Source: Bradyrhizobium sp. BTAi1 (GTDB lineage Bacteria > Pseudomonadota > Alphaproteobacteria > Rhizobiales > Xanthobacteraceae). From it: 64,000 bases of DNA. Positions 43,858 through 53,448 of this stretch are shown piece by piece. The number at the start of each line of letters is the position of its first letter. Position 1 is the stretch's first letter. The translations under genes and the position numbers were made by a program. The notes beneath the pieces were generated by a model, which saw only the letters and a program-made list of their open reading frames with translations, searched no databases and was not told the DNA's origin. The stretch lies in contig NC_009485.1 of assembly GCF_000015165.1 (NCBI RefSeq), positions 2,458,001 through 2,522,000 of the forward strand. Reading direction: 5' to 3'.

Positions 43858-44961
43858 TCATTGAGCTCCAGCGGTCGCGAACAGCGACCGGAAATCGAGG
43901 TCGTAGCCGAAGGCGCGGGGGCCGACGAAGGCGAGGCCGCGCGGGCTGGTCAGCACGGCGGGCGCGGGCAGCGCGATCACGGTCACGCGCTGGCCGTAGC
44001 GCGCGGTCTCGGTGCCGATGCCATGGCCGTTGACGCTGTCGAGCACGCAGATCAGGTCGGGCGACATCGCGATCGCCTCGCCATCGCGCCAGGCGACGAT
44101 CCATTCGTTCTGGAACGACAGCTTGAGCCGCGTGCCGCGATCATCATCGCTGCCCTCCACGACGGCAGAGCCGCGCAGAAAACCTTCGGTGGTGCGGCGT
44201 TCGACATCGACGATCTTGCCGGTGAACAGGCGCAGTCCGCCCTCGCAGGCGAGGATCGCTGCGATCGGGTCCTGGTGGCTCCTGTTGGCGGCCTCGACCG
44301 CACGGCCGATCGCAATCGCCTTGGTGGTGGTGAAATGGATGCCCCAGTCCTTGACCTCGCGTCCCGTACGCGGCGCCTTGCTGGTCGAGGCGATCGAGCC
44401 CATCTCGACGCAGATCTTGCGGCTGGCGCGCTCCATCCACTTCCAGGAGGGCACCTTGGTCACGACAGCCTCGATGCCGCGCGGATCGTACAGCGTGCAG
44501 GGATAGGGCTTGAGGTCGCCGATCGCCACCGACGTCATCTGCGCCTCCGGGAAGGCGCGGCCCATGCAGTCGGCGTCGACGACGGGAATGCCGAGATGCG
44601 CCGCCGCCATCAGCGCCTGCATGCCATTGCCGCCGCCGATCTCGACCGACATCACGGCGTGGAAGGTGATGCAGTTGATCTCCTCCTGCATCCGCACCGC
44701 GCGCGCGATGCTGCGGCTGTCGGCGAGGCGCTCCTGGCCCACCAAGGGAGCGCCCATGTTGGACACGACGGCCACCCAGTCGTCGTCCGCCAGATCGAGC
44801 GGCGACATCAGCTGCACGCGATGTCCCTCGGCATAGAGACGGCGCAGATTGAGCAGGCCGAGATAGGGGCTGCCGCCTCCGCCGGTGCCGAGAATCCAGG
44901 CGCCGACCGCGAGCGCCTCGATGTCGTCGAGGTTGATCGTTTTCATCGCGCTCCCGGTCAT
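43858..44961 (-). CDS. DUF917 (S-methyl-thiohydantoin desulfurase-like) protein
   Basis: This 367-residue protein is recognised as DUF917 from ILGTGGGGSPYLGLL near residue 25, VSVEIGGGNGMQALMAAA near 108, PVVDADCMGRAFPEAQM, and the C-terminal beta-rich half starting FTGKIVDVERRTTEGFLRGS. Some relatives are annotated as S-methyl-thiohydantoin desulfurases, and the family often sits beside HyuA-type genes, as here. The ATG at 44961 has GGGGAG 8 bases upstream; an ATG at 44946 with closer GGGAG is an alternative. Reaction and substrate are unknown, but the pairing with HyuA points to processing of a cyclic amide or hydantoin. Confidence 0.8.
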   Translation of the reverse strand: MTGSAMKTINLDDIEALAVGAWILGTGGGGSPYLGLLNLRRLYAEGHRVQLMSPLDLADDDWVAVVSNMGAPLVGQERLADSRSIARAVRMQEEINCITFHAVMSVEIGGGNGMQALMAAAHLGIPVVDADCMGRAFPEAQMTSVAIGDLKPYPCTLYDPRGIEAVVTKVPSWKWMERASRKICVEMGSIASTSKAPRTGREVKDWGIHFTTTKAIAIGRAVEAANRSHQDPIAAILACEGGLRLFTGKIVDVERRTTEGFLRGSAVVEGSDDDRGTRLKLSFQNEWIVAWRDGEAIAMSPDLICVLDSVNGHGIGTETARYGQRVTVIALPAPAVLTSPRGLAFVGPRAFGYDLDFRSLFATAGAQ

Positions 44962-45036
44962 GACAAGGGCTCCCCGATCGGAAAATACGGGCTTGGTTCG
45001 CGGTTGGACGCTGACGCGCAGATGACGTTCACAATA

Positions 45037-46128
45037 TCAATCCTCGAGAATGACGAGATCGCCGGGCTGCCAGCTGAGCGTGACCGCCTGACCGGGCGCA
45101 TGAAATGGACGCGCCCCCGAATTCGGCTGCTGCGCGAGCACGCGCTGGCCGTCTTCGAGCACGATGCGGTAGAGCACGGCGCCGCCGAGGAAGTTGGTGC
45201 TTTCGACCGTGCCGCGCGCCGACCGGCCCGCGCTCCCGCCATCGGCGCCGCTGCTCGGCGACACCACGATTTTCTCGGGCCTCAGCGCAACCGACAGGCC
45301 GGCTTCATTGCCGGCCGTCGCGACCGCCTTTGGCAGCGTCAGCACGAGGCCGCTGCCGACCGCGAGCCCGGCGCCCTGATCCATTATGGCGCGCTGGCCA
45401 CGAAAGATGTTGGTGTCGCCGATGAAGTCAGCCACGAAACGAGTTCGCGGCTGGTCGTAGATCTCGGTGGGGGTGCCGATCTGCTCGACCCGGCCGGCGT
45501 TCATCACGGCGATGCGATCGGACATCGCCAGTGCCTCTTCCTGGTCATGGGTGACGAAGACGAGGGTGACGCCCAAATTCTTCTGCAACTGCTTCAGTTC
45601 GAACTGCATCTGCTGGCGCAGCTTCTTGTCGAGCGCGCCGAGCGGCTCGTCGCACAGCAATACGCGCGGCGAGATCACGATCGCGCGGGCCAGCGCGACG
45701 CGCTGCTGCTGACCGCCCGAGAGCTGCGCCGGCCTGCGATCCTCCATGCCCGACAGCTCGACCATGGCCAGCGCGGCCTTGACCTTGGCGGCGATCGTCG
45801 CCTTGTCGACCTTGCGCATGCGCAGGCCGAAGGCGACGTTCTCGGCCACCGTTCGATGTGGAAACAGCGCGTAGTTCTGGAACACCATCGCCATGTCGCG
45901 CTTATGCGCCGGCACATGGGTGATGTCGGCGCCGTCGAGGCAGATCTTGCCGGTGCTCGGGCTGTCGAAGCCCGCGATCATGCGCAATGTCGTGGTCTTG
46001 CCGCAGCCGGATGGGCCGAGCAGGGAAAAGAACTCGCCCGGCCGGATGTCCATCGCCACGGCATCGACGGCGCGGACGCCGCCGTCATAGACCTTGCTGA
46101 CGCCGGCAATCTCGATGGCAGCGCTCAT
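45037..46128 (-). CDS. polyamine-type ABC transporter ATP-binding protein (PotA-like)
   Basis: This 363-residue ATPase energises the adjacent two permeases. Walker A is [18 protein letters not shown] near residue 40, followed by the Q-loop [10 protein letters not shown], the signature [14 protein letters not shown], Walker [13 protein letters not shown] and the switch His in VTHDQEEAL. The C-terminal 120 residues form a TOBE domain, as in PotA and other importer ATPases of spermidine/putrescine or iron type. The ATG at 46128 overlaps the solute-binding protein stop by 4 bases. The downstream DUF917 gene follows after about 75 bases. Confidence 0.92.
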   Translation of the reverse strand: MSAAIEIAGVSKVYDGGVRAVDAVAMDIRPGEFFSLLGPSGCGKTTTLRMIAGFDSPSTGKICLDGADITHVPAHKRDMAMVFQNYALFPHRTVAENVAFGLRMRKVDKATIAAKVKAALAMVELSGMEDRRPAQLSGGQQQRVALARAIVISPRVLLCDEPLGALDKKLRQQMQFELKQLQKNLGVTLVFVTHDQEEALAMSDRIAVMNAGRVEQIGTPTEIYDQPRTRFVADFIGDTNIFRGQRAIMDQGAGLAVGSGLVLTLPKAVATAGNEAGLSVALRPEKIVVSPSSGADGGSAGRSARGTVESTNFLGGAVLYRIVLEDGQRVLAQQPNSGARPFHAPGQAVTLSWQPGDLVILED

Positions 46129-47189
46129 GCGCGGAAGATCCGGTTGACCCGGCTGTCGATCTCGTCCTTCTGCGCGTTGTACCACTTCCAGTCGACCTGG
46201 ATCAGCTTGCTGACCTTCTCCGGCGTGGTCAGCAGCTTCGCATCATACTTCGCGTCGAGCTTCACCTGTTTGTTGGCCGGCGAATACCACACCGTCTCCG
46301 CGAGGCGCTTTTGAACATCGGGCCGCAGCATGTAGTTGATATAGGCATTGCCGAGCTCCTTCGCCTTGCTGCCCGGGGTGATGCTCAGCACCTGTTCCAG
46401 CGACAGCACGCCCTCTTTCGGCGTGACGAAGTCGACCGGCTGGTTCTGGCCGTCGTAGCGATAGATGCCGGAATCGTGGAGAATGCCGATGCCGGCCTCG
46501 CCGGACAGGATCAGCTTCTCCATCGCTCCGGTGAAGTCGACGAGCTTGATCGGCTTCAGCTTCTCCAGCGCCGCATAGGCGGCATCGAGATCGGTCTGGC
46601 CCTTGCCGAAGAGCGTGCCGCACATCATCACGAACGCCTGTCCGAGGCTGTTCGCGGGGATGACATAGCCGCCGCGCGCGCCGTTGAATTTCGCGTCCCA
46701 GTAGTCCTTCCACGACGTGATGCTGCCATAGCCCTTGTCGGTGCGCATGCCCAAGCCAATGGCGCTGGTGAAGATGCAGACGCCGACGATCTTGTCGCTG
46801 ACGGCGTAGGGGTAGACGTCGGCGATGTTCGGCACCAGCCTGGGGTCGACCTTGGGCTCGACGAGGCCCATTTCGACGGCCGCCCACTGCTCGTTGGAGT
46901 TGGTGTGCAGCACGTCATAGACCGGCGCAGAGCGCGAACTGGCCTGCAGCTTCGGCAGGAAGGGCAGGGCGGTATCGGTCTTGAGTTTGCACTTGAACTC
47001 GGTCTCGAAGGCCGGGCCGATCTCCGCCTTCATCACCTCGCCCCATTTGCCGCCCCAGCCCGTCACGTTCAGCACCGCCTCATCGGCGCGCGCGACGTAA
47101 GGCGCCGCGATCACGCCGGCGCCGAGCGAGGCCGCCGCAGTCAGCAAGCGCCGGCGGCTCAGGGAAAAGCGACGCGATGAGGCGGTCAT
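46125..47189 (-). CDS. ABC transporter solute-binding protein (PotD-like)
   Basis: This 354-residue periplasmic binding protein has a twin-arginine-type signal, [19 protein letters not shown], suggesting export in folded form. The mature protein begins near [18 protein letters not shown] and has the two-lobe layout of the spermidine/putrescine group (extracellular solute-binding family 1). The ligand is unknown. It starts 14 bases after the second permease stop and overlaps the ATPase gene by 4 bases. Within the operon it would deliver the substrate of the HyuA/DUF917 pair, which is inference from context. Confidence 0.9.
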   Translation of the reverse strand: MTASSRRFSLSRRRLLTAAASLGAGVIAAPYVARADEAVLNVTGWGGKWGEVMKAEIGPAFETEFKCKLKTDTALPFLPKLQASSRSAPVYDVLHTNSNEQWAAVEMGLVEPKVDPRLVPNIADVYPYAVSDKIVGVCIFTSAIGLGMRTDKGYGSITSWKDYWDAKFNGARGGYVIPANSLGQAFVMMCGTLFGKGQTDLDAAYAALEKLKPIKLVDFTGAMEKLILSGEAGIGILHDSGIYRYDGQNQPVDFVTPKEGVLSLEQVLSITPGSKAKELGNAYINYMLRPDVQKRLAETVWYSPANKQVKLDAKYDAKLLTTPEKVSKLIQVDWKWYNAQKDEIDSRVNRIFRA

Positions 47190-47203
47190 CTCAAGGATCT
47201 CCG

Positions 47204-48082
47204 TTAGAGTTTGACGTAGGAGCGCAGGCCCACGGTGCGGTCGAGCGCGATGACCACGAGGAAGGCAAGCAGGATGGAGACGATCGAGGCGGCTCCGATG
47301 GTGCCGTCGAGATCGAACTTCAGATAGTTGAACAGCGTGATCGGCAGGGTCTCGCGGCCAGGGGCAACGAGAAACAGCGACACGGGAAACTGGTCGAACG
47401 ACACGATGAAGGCGAAGATCGCGCCGGCCAGCACGCCAGGCTTCACCAGCGGCAAGGTCACTTCGAAGAAGGTCCGGGTCGGGCTGGCGCCAAGATTTTG
47501 CGCCGCTTCCTCAAGCCTGACATCGAAATTGTGCAGCACCGCGAGCGTGGTGCGGACGACGTAGGGAATGGTCACCAGCGTGTGGCCGGCGACGAGGCCC
47601 CACAATGGACGGCCGACGTCGAGCAGGACGTAGGACTGGAACAGTGCAAGCCCGGTCAGGATGGCCGGCAGCATCAGCGGCGACAGCATGGTCGCCACGA
47701 TCAGCCGCGAGCCCGGCAGATTGCCCCGCGCAATGGCAAGCGCGGCAGATGCGCCGAGCACGGTCGCGGCGAGCGTGGTCATCGCCGCGACTTCGAGGCT
47801 GAACACGAGCGCCTGCATGAAGTCGCGCGAGGCAAAGAACTTCTCGAACCAGCGCAAGGAGAGTCCGACCGGCGGAAACTGGATGAACGGCGTCGGATTG
47901 AGTGCGAAGACGATCACGATCGCGATCGGCGCCAGGAGGAAGACCAGAACCGCGATGTTGGCCGCCAGATAAAGCCTGCGGCCCCAGCCCCGATGCGCTG
48001 CCCGGCGGCGAAGGCCGGTCGAGGTCGCAAGCTCGATCGAGGCCGTCAGCTGCGATGGTGGTGGGGACGCGGGGCTCGGCAT
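47204..48082 (-). CDS. ABC transporter permease (PotC-like)
   Basis: This 292-residue inner-membrane permease has six predicted helices after a basic N-terminus of about 35 residues. The EAA loop, which docks to the ATPase, reads EEAAQNLGASPTRTFFEVTL near residue 190 and is followed by PLVKPGVLAGAIFAF. It resembles the PotC component of spermidine/putrescine importers. It starts 9 bases after the stop of the first permease gene and precedes the solute-binding protein gene. Confidence 0.9.
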   Translation of the reverse strand: MPSPASPPPSQLTASIELATSTGLRRRAAHRGWGRRLYLAANIAVLVFLLAPIAIVIVFALNPTPFIQFPPVGLSLRWFEKFFASRDFMQALVFSLEVAAMTTLAATVLGASAALAIARGNLPGSRLIVATMLSPLMLPAILTGLALFQSYVLLDVGRPLWGLVAGHTLVTIPYVVRTTLAVLHNFDVRLEEAAQNLGASPTRTFFEVTLPLVKPGVLAGAIFAFIVSFDQFPVSLFLVAPGRETLPITLFNYLKFDLDGTIGAASIVSILLAFLVVIALDRTVGLRSYVKL

Positions 48083-48091
48083 CGCCGCCCT

Positions 48092-48967
48092 TCATTGCAG
48101 CTCGCGCTGGCCGGAGACGAGGCCGAGCACATGGTTGTAGGCGATGACGAGCATGAGCGAGATCGCAAGCAGCACCATGCCCAGCGCCGCAGCGAAGCCG
48201 ACGTTGAAGTTCGCGGAGATCTGCTGATAGATCAGGATCGGCAGGGTCATGATCTGAAAGCCGCCGAGCAGGATCGGCGTGACATAGGCGCTGATCGCAA
48301 GTGCGAACACCAGCAGCGAGCCGGCGAGGATGCCCGGCAGGCTGAGCGGCAGGGTGACTTCAAGAAAGGTGCGCCACGGGCTGGCACCGAGATTCTCGGC
48401 CGCCTGCTCGAGCCGCTCGTCGATGCGGCCGATCACGCCCGTCAGGGTGAGCACCATGAACGGCACGTAGATGTGGACCAGCCCGATGATGATGCCGCTC
48501 TCATTATACATCAGCTGCAGCGGGGTCGAGATCAGGCCGAGTGCGGCGAGGACCTGGTTGATGACGCCCTTGTCGGACAGCAAGGTCATCCAGGCGAAGG
48601 TGCGCACGACGATCCCGGTCAGCATCGGCGCCAGCACGGCCATCAGCAGCAGCGCATGGCCGCTGCGACTCCTGATGCGTGCCATCCAATGCGCGAGCGG
48701 ATAGCCGATCACGAGCGCCACGATAGTTGTCCAGAGGCCGATCCGGAGCGTGGTCCAGATCACCTCGAGATAATAGCTGTCGTTGCCGATGCGGGCATAG
48801 TGCTTTGCAGTGAAGCCGACATGCGGCATGACGACCGGATTGCCGGTCAGCACGCTCATGACGGCCATCAGCCCGATGGGCAAAAAGAAGAACAGAGCAA
48901 ACAGCAGCGCGCTGGGCAGGATCAACAGCGCGAGGCTGTTGACGCGCGGCGCGCCGGTGGCCGGCAT
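48092..48967 (-). CDS. ABC transporter permease (PotB-like)
   Basis: This 291-residue permease has six hydrophobic helices; the EAA loop is LEQAAENLGASPWRTFLEVT near residue 188. Its longer first periplasmic loop, between helices 1 and 2, is typical of PotB-type partners. The ATG at 48967 overlaps the stop of the IclR gene by 4 bases, so regulator and transporter are translationally coupled, an uncommon arrangement that ties regulator dose to transporter expression. Confidence 0.9.
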   Translation of the reverse strand: MPATGAPRVNSLALLILPSALLFALFFFLPIGLMAVMSVLTGNPVVMPHVGFTAKHYARIGNDSYYLEVIWTTLRIGLWTTIVALVIGYPLAHWMARIRSRSGHALLLMAVLAPMLTGIVVRTFAWMTLLSDKGVINQVLAALGLISTPLQLMYNESGIIIGLVHIYVPFMVLTLTGVIGRIDERLEQAAENLGASPWRTFLEVTLPLSLPGILAGSLLVFALAISAYVTPILLGGFQIMTLPILIYQQISANFNVGFAAALGMVLLAISLMLVIAYNHVLGLVSGQRELQ

Positions 48968-49749
48968 CAGGAAGCCAGTCCGGCGAGCTGCTCGATGGTC
49001 TGGCCCAGCGGATCGCCGGTGATGCGGCGCAGTCGCGCGGCCATCGCGCCGAGCTCGCGGCGGACATTGGCGCGTTCGATCTCGGTCGTGGCCTGCACCG
49101 AATAGGAGACGGCGATGCCGATCAGTTCACCGCTCTCGCCGCTCGCCAGTGCAAAACCCTGCGATCCAACGCCTTCGATGGCCTCGTCCGCTGCGTCCGA
49201 GATGCCGGTGCGGCGGATTTCGTTCAGCCGCGCCATCAACTCGGTGAAGTTTTGCGGCGAATTGGCGGGCACCTTCGGATAGTCGAGCGGGACACGCGCC
49301 CGGATCTCCTGGTCCGACAGCCGCGCCAGCATCGCGCGTCCGTTCGAGGTGATGATCGCGGGCGTACGCTGGCCCGGCGGATTGACGACGCGCAGCGGGT
49401 TCGAGCCCGTCACGATGCGCAGCACGACCTGCTGATAGCCGTCGAGCACGGCGATGTAGCCGGTATGGCCGGTCCGCGCGCAGACGTCGCGCAGCTCGCG
49501 CTCGGCGGTCGCGATCAGATCGTCATGGGCGCGATGCAGGCGTCCAAGTTCGAAGGTGAGCAGGCCGGGGCGGTAACGGCGGCTGTGTGGATCCTGCTCG
49601 AGCAGGCCGCAATCGCGCAGCGAGCGGAGCAGGCGGGAGGTGGAGCTCTTCGGCTTGCCGGTCAGGACTTGCACGTCGGCAAAGGAGAGGTCGGGCCGCG
49701 AGGTCGAAAAGCAGCGCAGAATGTCGATGGCGTTGGTCAGGGCGCTCAT
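48967..49749 (-). CDS. IclR-family transcriptional regulator
   Basis: This 260-residue regulator has an N-terminal winged helix (NAIDILRCFSTSRPDLSFADVQ, with helix-turn-helix SFADVQVLTGKPKSSTSRLL) and a C-terminal effector domain with VLRIVTGSNPLRVVNPPGQR and EGVGSQGFALASGE. The ATG at 49749 follows the operator-like palindrome, whereas a frame upstream to 49836 runs through it and is unlikely. It is the first gene of the operon with the PotBCDA-type transporter, DUF917 and HyuA genes, and so is probably the local regulator, self-controlled through that palindrome. The effector is likely the operon's substrate. Confidence 0.9.
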   Translation of the reverse strand: MSALTNAIDILRCFSTSRPDLSFADVQVLTGKPKSSTSRLLRSLRDCGLLEQDPHSRRYRPGLLTFELGRLHRAHDDLIATAERELRDVCARTGHTGYIAVLDGYQQVVLRIVTGSNPLRVVNPPGQRTPAIITSNGRAMLARLSDQEIRARVPLDYPKVPANSPQNFTELMARLNEIRRTGISDAADEAIEGVGSQGFALASGESGELIGIAVSYSVQATTEIERANVRRELGAMAARLRRITGDPLGQTIEQLAGLAS

Positions 49750-49762
49750 GATGATACCGTTT

Positions 49763-49779
49763 GTTCCATTTTTTGGAAC
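49763..49779. promoter_or_regulatory. candidate IclR operator
   Basis: GTTCCA and TGGAAC form a perfect 6-base inverted repeat separated by 5 T-rich bases, centred about 22 bases before the IclR start. IclR-family operators commonly share such TGGAA/TTCCA half-sites, so autoregulation is plausible. Confidence 0.55.
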
Positions 49780-49902
49780 GTAGTCCCGAATTCTAGAAGC
49801 GGCAGAGTGCCTGCCGCAAGGCGAAATTAGGGGCAAAGCGATGCCCGAATGCGCGTCATGGTGGTGGTCGTGGTGCCCTGGGCAGCTGCAGCATCGCCGG
49901 TC

Positions 49903-52900
49903 CTAATGCGGTGTGGCCGACCGGATTCGGCTGACAGCGGCCTCCACATTCGTCCAGCCGGGCTTGTCCGGCGCGAACTGCCCGCGCAGGTAGCTGACGA
50001 GCTCCGCAAGTTGTGTGTCGCTCAGATGGTCCCTGAATGCCGGCATGTAGCCGAGGTCGGACGAGGCCGGCTTCATGATGCCGTGCAGGATCACCTGGAT
50101 CAGGTTGTCGGGCGTCGCGCTGTGCAGGTTGCTGTTGAGCGCGAGCGAGGGGCGGCTGCCGAACAGCGGCAGGCCGCCGACCTCGTGGCAGACAGCGCAG
50201 GCGCCGAGGTAAAGCCGCGCGGCTGGAGACGATGCCGAGGTCACCTGGGTGAGCGCTTCGAGCTCCGCGGCCATCGCCTCCAATGTCGCTGGCTCGGGCG
50301 CGGCCTCCTGGAAGGAGGCAAGATAGGTCGCCATGGCCCGGATATCTGCGTCGGCGAGCGTCGCGAGATCCTTGACGATCGGCGCCATGGGACCTGCGGC
50401 CACGCCGTGAAAGCGCGACTGGCCGGAGCGCAGATAGGTGTAGAGCTCGTCTTCCGTCCACGGGATCGGCGCTGACGAGAGCGAGGTGAGCGCCGGCGCT
50501 TCCCAGCCATCGGCAAATCCACCTGCGAGATAGGCCTTGCGCTGTTCGGCGCCGAGCGCATTGCGCGGCGAGTGGCAGGCGCTGCAATGGCCGAGACTCT
50601 CGACCAGATAGAAGCCGCGATTCCACTGCTCCGATTTCGTTGGATCGGATTTGAACGGCTGGTTATCGTGGAACAGGGCATTCCATCCGGCCACAAGTGG
50701 CCGCAGGTTGAACGGAAAGCGAAGCTGATTGTCCGGCGCCTGCTGCCGCACCGGAGGCTGCGCCATCAGATAGGCGTAGAGCGCTTGCAGGTCGGCGTCG
50801 CTGGTCCGTGCGAAATGCGTGTAAGGGAATGCCGGATACAGCTGCCGGCCGTCGCGATGCACGCCCTCCCGCATGGCGCGCTCGAAGGCGGGATAGGACC
50901 AGGCCCCGATGCCGGTGTCCAGGTCGGGCGTGATGTTGGTGCTGAAGAGGGTGCCGAATGGCGTCTCCAATGCGCGGCCACCGGCATTGGTCAGGCCGCC
51001 GTCCGCGGTATGGCAGACCGCGCAATTGCCGAGCGCGGCGAGCGCCTCGCCGCGCGCGATCGTCGCGGCGGAATAGACGGCGGGATCGGACGGCGCGATC
51101 GGCGCGATCGCGCGCCATGGCAGCACGGCGGCGGCAACTCCGATCGCTGCGGCGCAGGCGGCCACCGCGCCGGCGATCAGGCCGCCTTGTTTGGCGAACG
51201 GCTTGAGCCATGTCTTGGCCGGCTTGTCGGGCGTGGGGAGGTGCGGCGGTGACGGCCTCTCGGCCTGCTCGCCGCGCAATCCCTCGAGAATGCGCTCCGG
51301 CGTGAATGGCGGCTCGCGGAAGCGCACGCCGGTGGCGTCATAGATCGCGTTGGCAATCGCGGCCGCGCTCGGGACCGAAGCGGACTCGCCGACGCCGAGC
51401 GGCGGCTGGTCCGGTCGCGGCAGCATCAAGACGTCGATGTCAGGCACGTCGGGGAAGGTGATGATCGGATAGGCGCCCCATTCCCGCGCCGCGACCTTGC
51501 CGCGTGTGAATGGGACCTCCTCCATCAGCGCCCGGCTGGTCGACTGGATGACGTTGCCCTCGATCTGGTGACGCACCCCGTCCGGGTTGATCATCAGGCC
51601 GGAATCCTGCCCGGCGACCACGCGGGTGACGCTGACATCGCCGGTCGTCGTGTCTACGGCGACATCGGCGATCCACGCCGACCATGCCGCGCCATAACCG
51701 GGAAACTTGCTGTGGACATAGAGCGCATAGGCAAAGCCGCGGCCATGCACGACGCCATCCACCGGCGTCTTCTCCTGCCGCACCGGGCGCGGCGTCCAGC
51801 CGGCGCGCTCGGCGACCGCGTTGACGAGATCGCGGGCGCGCTCGTCCTTCAGATAGCGCAGCCGGTATTCGATCGGATCGACTTCGGCCTCGGCGGCGAG
51901 TTCGTCGATATAGGACTCATGGGCAAAGGTATTGGGCAGGGCGGATACGCCGCGAAGCCATGATGCGCGCACGATCGGCGGCATATCGTGCGCCGTCACG
52001 CGCATGTGGTCGTAATCGTAAGGCGGGATCGCGGTGCGGTCGCCCATCTCGAACACGACCGGCTCCGGCGCGACGCGGCCGGTGAGCAGCAAGGCCAAGG
52101 TCGGCGCGCCATTCGAGGGATAGCGCGTGGCGAACTCATAGGCCGCGACCGACCCGTCGGCGTTGAGGCCGCCATTGACGTCCATCAGCTGCGCGGTGCC
52201 CTTGGGCTCCCACAGGTGCTCCTGCTCGCGCGTCAGCTGCACGCGCACCGGGCGGCCGACGGCGCGCGACAGCAGCAGGGCATCGGCGGTCACGTCGTCG
52301 GCGCAGTTGCGGCCGTAGCAGCCGGCGGCCTCGAGCCGGATCAGCTCGATCTGATGCTCGGGGCAGTCGATCAGCTTGGCGAGATCGGCGCGCAGGATGT
52401 GCGGGTTCTGCGTCCCCGAATAGATGCGGATCTGGCCGTCGCGAACATCGGCCACCGCGCAGGACGGCCCGATCGAGCCGTGCATCTGATAGGGCCAGAG
52501 ATACGTCCGCCGCATCGGTTTGGCGGCGCCTGCGATCGCGGCGTCGACATCGCCCTTGTCGAGCAGCCGGCGTGGGCTCGACGGGTTGGCGCGCAGCGCG
52601 TTCGCGACATCGTCGAGATTGCGCAAGTCCGGCACCGGTTTCCAGCTGACCTGCAGGCGCTCGGCGGCGAGGATGGCGTGCTCCTCGCGCTCGGCAACGA
52701 CGCCGACAAAATCGCCGATGACGACGACATCGACCAGGCCGGGAACGTCACGCACCGAGTCCTTGTCGACGCCGATCAGGCTGGTGCCGATGAACGGGCC
52801 GGCATCGATACCGGCATAGGGCGGACGCACGACGCGGCCGTGCAGCATGCCGGGGACGCGAACGTCGTGCACGTAAGTGAGTTCGCCGGTCGCCTTGGCC

Positions 52901-53448
52901 GGAAGATCGACGCGCGGCACCGAGCGGCCGACGACCTGATAATTGTCGACCGGTTTGACGGCCACGTCGTCAGCCAGCGCGAGACGGATGGTCTCGTCGC
53001 CGATCAGCTCGCCATAGCTGAGCGCGCGATTATTGGCGCCACGGACCAGTCCATCCTCGACGGCCAGATCCTCAATGGCGGCACCCAGTTGCGCTGCCGC
53101 CCGGACCAGCAGAAAGGCGCGCGCCTGCGCGGCCGCTTTGCGCAGCGGCACCGCGGTGATCTGGATGGTCTCGCTGGCGATCGTCGCGCCCTGGTTGGGC
53201 ACGATGGCGGTGTCGCCGAGCACGACCACGACGCGGGCGAAGGAGACGTCGAGCTCTTCTGCGACGATCTGTCCCAGCGCTGTCCGGATGCCGGTGCCGA
53301 GATCGACATGTCCGTTGAAGGCTGAGACCTCGCCGGACGCGGTGATCCGAATGAAGGTCTCGAACTGTCCGTCGGCGCCCGCGACGGGGCGTTCGACGAC
53401 CAGCCAGCCGCGCGGTGCGTCGGTTTCGGTGGGCGTGCCAGCGCTCAT
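49903..53448 (-). CDS. nicB: nicotinate dehydrogenase large subunit with three haem c domains (NicB)
   Basis: This 1181-residue fusion protein would hydroxylate nicotinate to 6-hydroxynicotinate. Residues about 1-740 form the molybdopterin-binding domain of the isoquinoline oxidoreductase type, e.g. SAFNGHVDLGTGIRTALGQI near 40-60. A membrane segment lies at about 754-778, then three c-type haem sites: NCAVCHTADGG (about 806), HCSACHSPRN (about 957) and ACAVCHEVGG (about 1086). Length and layout match Pseudomonas putida NicB. Electrons would leave through the haems to the respiratory chain. The ATG at 53448 overlaps the NicA stop (ATGA). Similar fusions act on other substrates, but the neighbouring 6-hydroxynicotinate reductase and enamidase strongly favour nicotinate. 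Confidence 0.85.
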   Translation of the reverse strand: MSAGTPTETDAPRGWLVVERPVAGADGQFETFIRITASGEVSAFNGHVDLGTGIRTALGQIVAEELDVSFARVVVVLGDTAIVPNQGATIASETIQITAVPLRKAAAQARAFLLVRAAAQLGAAIEDLAVEDGLVRGANNRALSYGELIGDETIRLALADDVAVKPVDNYQVVGRSVPRVDLPAKATGELTYVHDVRVPGMLHGRVVRPPYAGIDAGPFIGTSLIGVDKDSVRDVPGLVDVVVIGDFVGVVAEREEHAILAAERLQVSWKPVPDLRNLDDVANALRANPSSPRRLLDKGDVDAAIAGAAKPMRRTYLWPYQMHGSIGPSCAVADVRDGQIRIYSGTQNPHILRADLAKLIDCPEHQIELIRLEAAGCYGRNCADDVTADALLLSRAVGRPVRVQLTREQEHLWEPKGTAQLMDVNGGLNADGSVAAYEFATRYPSNGAPTLALLLTGRVAPEPVVFEMGDRTAIPPYDYDHMRVTAHDMPPIVRASWLRGVSALPNTFAHESYIDELAAEAEVDPIEYRLRYLKDERARDLVNAVAERAGWTPRPVRQEKTPVDGVVHGRGFAYALYVHSKFPGYGAAWSAWIADVAVDTTTGDVSVTRVVAGQDSGLMINPDGVRHQIEGNVIQSTSRALMEEVPFTRGKVAAREWGAYPIITFPDVPDIDVLMLPRPDQPPLGVGESASVPSAAAIANAIYDATGVRFREPPFTPERILEGLRGEQAERPSPPHLPTPDKPAKTWLKPFAKQGGLIAGAVAACAAAIGVAAAVLPWRAIAPIAPSDPAVYSAATIARGEALAALGNCAVCHTADGGLTNAGGRALETPFGTLFSTNITPDLDTGIGAWSYPAFERAMREGVHRDGRQLYPAFPYTHFARTSDADLQALYAYLMAQPPVRQQAPDNQLRFPFNLRPLVAGWNALFHDNQPFKSDPTKSEQWNRGFYLVESLGHCSACHSPRNALGAEQRKAYLAGGFADGWEAPALTSLSSAPIPWTEDELYTYLRSGQSRFHGVAAGPMAPIVKDLATLADADIRAMATYLASFQEAAPEPATLEAMAAELEALTQVTSASSPAARLYLGACAVCHEVGGLPLFGSRPSLALNSNLHSATPDNLIQVILHGIMKPASSDLGYMPAFRDHLSDTQLAELVSYLRGQFAPDKPGWTNVEAAVSRIRSATPH

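Noticed and set aside
42706..46314. A very long open frame on the plus strand opposite the HyuA, DUF917 and ATPase genes
   Set aside because: It is antisense to three well-supported genes, rich in Arg, Gly, Asp and His as expected from reading GC-rich codons backwards, and has no family resemblance.
51988..53325. A plus-strand open frame of about 445 codons opposite nicB
   Set aside because: Same antisense composition, no ribosome site; NicB on the other strand has clear cofactor motifs and the expected full length.
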